Source: Buchnera aphidicola (Protaphis terricola)
Lineage (GTDB): Bacteria; Pseudomonadota; Gammaproteobacteria; Enterobacterales; Enterobacteriaceae
DNA: 64,000 bases
NCBI RefSeq assembly: GCF_964059145.1
Contig: NZ_OZ060405.1
Location: 496,001 to 560,000, forward strand
Reading direction: 5' to 3'
Positions 62,782 through 64,000 of this stretch are shown piece after piece (positions within the stretch are counted from its first letter, which is position 1; every line of letters starts with the position of its first letter). The notes under the pieces are model-generated. The model saw only the letters and a program-made list of their open reading frames with translations. It searched no databases and had not been told where the DNA came from. A program made the translations under genes and the position numbers.

Positions 62782-64000
62782 ATCTTTGATAAAATAAACC
62801 TTTATATTTTTTAAAAGTATATTTTAATAATTCATTAAGTAAATTTATTTTATCTATATCATTAGAAAAATTCTTTATAAGATTCTCAATTTTTTTTATA
62901 TATTCTTCTAAAAAATCTTTATTTAAAACTTTAAGACAATAATTTAACCATATTTTTTTTTCATTAGTATTTAATAAATAAAAAAAATTTCGAGCTTTAT
63001 AACGAAAAAAAAGTTCATTCAAACGACTATCTTGAAAATTTAACTGAATATTTATTAAATTTGATGGATTACTACTACTTATTTTTTTTATTAATTTTTT
63101 ATCATGAAAATTAAAAAAATTATTATAAATTTGCAAATCTACATTTAAAGATTTTTGAAATATATTTGTTTTTTTAAAAATTTTTTTTATATAATTTATT
63201 ATAAAATAATTTTTTTTAATTAAATTAATTTTTTTTTGAATATAAAATTCTTTTAGTTTTAATTTTTTAATATCTTCTTCTCGAATTAATTGTATTGGAA
63301 TAAATACAGGACATCGATTAAAATGTATTAATATTATTCCTAAATCAAATAAGTCCTTGATATTAATTTCGTTATAGTTATACTTATTAAAAAAATCAAA
63401 TAAATTTTCAATATTTTTAAATAAATCAATTGTAATTAAAATATTTCGATTATTCTCATCCCATGATAAAGGCAATACAAAACTCATATTATTCCGAATA
63501 GAACCAAAACAACTAGAAATATAAAGTAATGGTTGAAAATTTTTTAAATTAATTAATTTATATAATTCATTTTTTTTTCGATATTTGAAGAAAAAATTAA
63601 ATAATTTAGGCTGATGTTTTTGTACCAATTTTGCTAAACTAATAGTTGCATAAACATCCGATATAGCATCATGTACATTATTATGAAATATATTATTTTC
63701 TTGAGTTAAATGAGATAGTTTAAAAATAGGAAAACCAAGATTATTTTTTGGCCATTTTATACCAAGGGGTCTTAAAAGATAACATATTCTCATAATATTT
63801 AATAAGTCCCAACGAGAATTGTTATTTTTCCAACTCCATTCATAAGGATCTAAAAAATTTCGATAAAATAAATTTCTAGTAATTTCATCATCAAAACTAA
63901 TATTATTATAACCTATAATACAAGTATTAGGTTTTTTAAAAATATCATAAATTTTTTTAGAAAAATTATATTCATTCATTCCATGTATAAAAGTATATTG
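62768..64000 (-). CDS. sbcB: Exonuclease I (5' part cut by window edge)
   Basis: 3'-to-5' exonuclease specific for single-stranded DNA; it binds the Ssb C-terminal tip. The frame stays open to the window edge (encoding QYTFIHG before the first internal ATG at 63979), so the gene starts beyond 64000. Visible are CIIGYNNISFDDEITRNLFY, DPYEWSWKNNNSRWDLLNIM and VHDAISDVYATISLAKLV, the DEDD exonuclease motifs, then the SH3-like and helical C-terminal regions. The first exonuclease motif (DYET) is outside the window. Long A/T-runs and low complexity mark the C-terminal half. It overlaps murI by 14 bases. Confidence 0.95.
   Translation of the reverse strand, partial: QYTFIHGMNEYNFSKKIYDIFKKPNTCIIGYNNISFDDEITRNLFYRNFLDPYEWSWKNNNSRWDLLNIMRICYLLRPLGIKWPKNNLGFPIFKLSHLTQENNIFHNNVHDAISDVYATISLAKLVQKHQPKLFNFFFKYRKKNELYKLINLKNFQPLLYISSCFGSIRNNMSFVLPLSWDENNRNILITIDLFKNIENLFDFFNKYNYNEINIKDLFDLGIILIHFNRCPVFIPIQLIREEDIKKLKLKEFYIQKKINLIKKNYFIINYIKKIFKKTNIFQKSLNVDLQIYNNFFNFHDKKLIKKISSSNPSNLINIQLNFQDSRLNELFFRYKARNFFYLLNTNEKKIWLNYCLKVLNKDFLEEYIKKIENLIKNFSNDIDKINLLNELLKYTFKKYKGLFYQRFNLS

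Overview
The window looks like part of the chromosome of a strongly reduced, AT-rich insect endosymbiont related to Enterobacteriaceae, most probably Buchnera aphidicola. The reasons are: extreme A/T bias with poly-A and poly-T runs everywhere outside the RNA genes; single-copy proteins that align almost end to end with their E. coli counterparts; E. coli-like gene order with many intervening genes deleted; and a 23S-5S rRNA unit preceded by tRNA-Glu and aroE but with no 16S gene, an arrangement typical of Buchnera. The strain cannot be told from the sequence alone. I saw no insertion sequence, prophage, CRISPR array or other recognisable mobile DNA, and all protein genes appear to have intact frames.

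Layout. 1-11.7 kb: the 3' part of lon, ppiD, queC, the ABC exporter pair mdlA-mdlB, the 4.5S RNA gene (minus strand, in the mdlB-dnaX gap), a short dnaX, ybaB, htpG, adk and tRNA-Arg(UCU). 11.8-14.8 kb: folD, cysS, ybeD, cspE. 15.07-20.45 kb (minus): aroE and the smg-tsaC pair, then tRNA-Glu(UUC), 23S and 5S rRNA behind their own promoter. 20.66-22.1 kb: def-fmt. 22.2-42.35 kb (minus): one unbroken run of 36 genes reading fkpA-tusD-tusC-tusB, then the str (rpsL-rpsG-fusA-tuf), S10 (rpsJ to rpsQ), spc (rplN to rpmJ) and alpha (rpsM-rpsK-rpsD-rpoA-rplQ) operons joined end to end. 43-52 kb: the transporter tsgA, then trpS, rpe, aroB, aroK, tRNA-Ser(GGA), deoD, deoB, prfC. 52.4-64 kb: nfuA, bioH, ssb, dnaB, gshB-ruvX-yggS-hemW, trmB, mutY-yggX-murI, and sbcB, which is cut by the window end.

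How the genes work together. Most of the window is translation machinery: ribosomal proteins, elongation and release factors, rRNA, tRNAs, aminoacyl-tRNA synthetases, initiator-tRNA formylation and deformylation, and tRNA modification by TusBCD, TsaC, TrmB and QueC. A second theme is nutrition: AroE, AroB and AroK are three steps of the route to chorismate and so to aromatic amino acids. BioH points to biotin synthesis and NfuA to Fe-S supply. A third theme is a minimal replication and repair set (DnaB, Ssb, short DnaX, MutY, SbcB, RuvX). Envelope functions are few: MdlAB, TsgA, SecY, PpiD, FkpA and MurI.

The most interesting signals are not new genes but how control and processing survive in a shrunken genome: a 30-base perfect palindrome that would form the start of the 4.5S precursor, two A9 runs in the already truncated dnaX, the apparent loss of the S7 and S4 autoregulatory sites while a terminator at the S10/spc boundary remains, clear TTGAC-type promoters in front of stable RNA genes, and convergent genes with overlapping 3' ends. 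I found no evidence of a wholly novel system.
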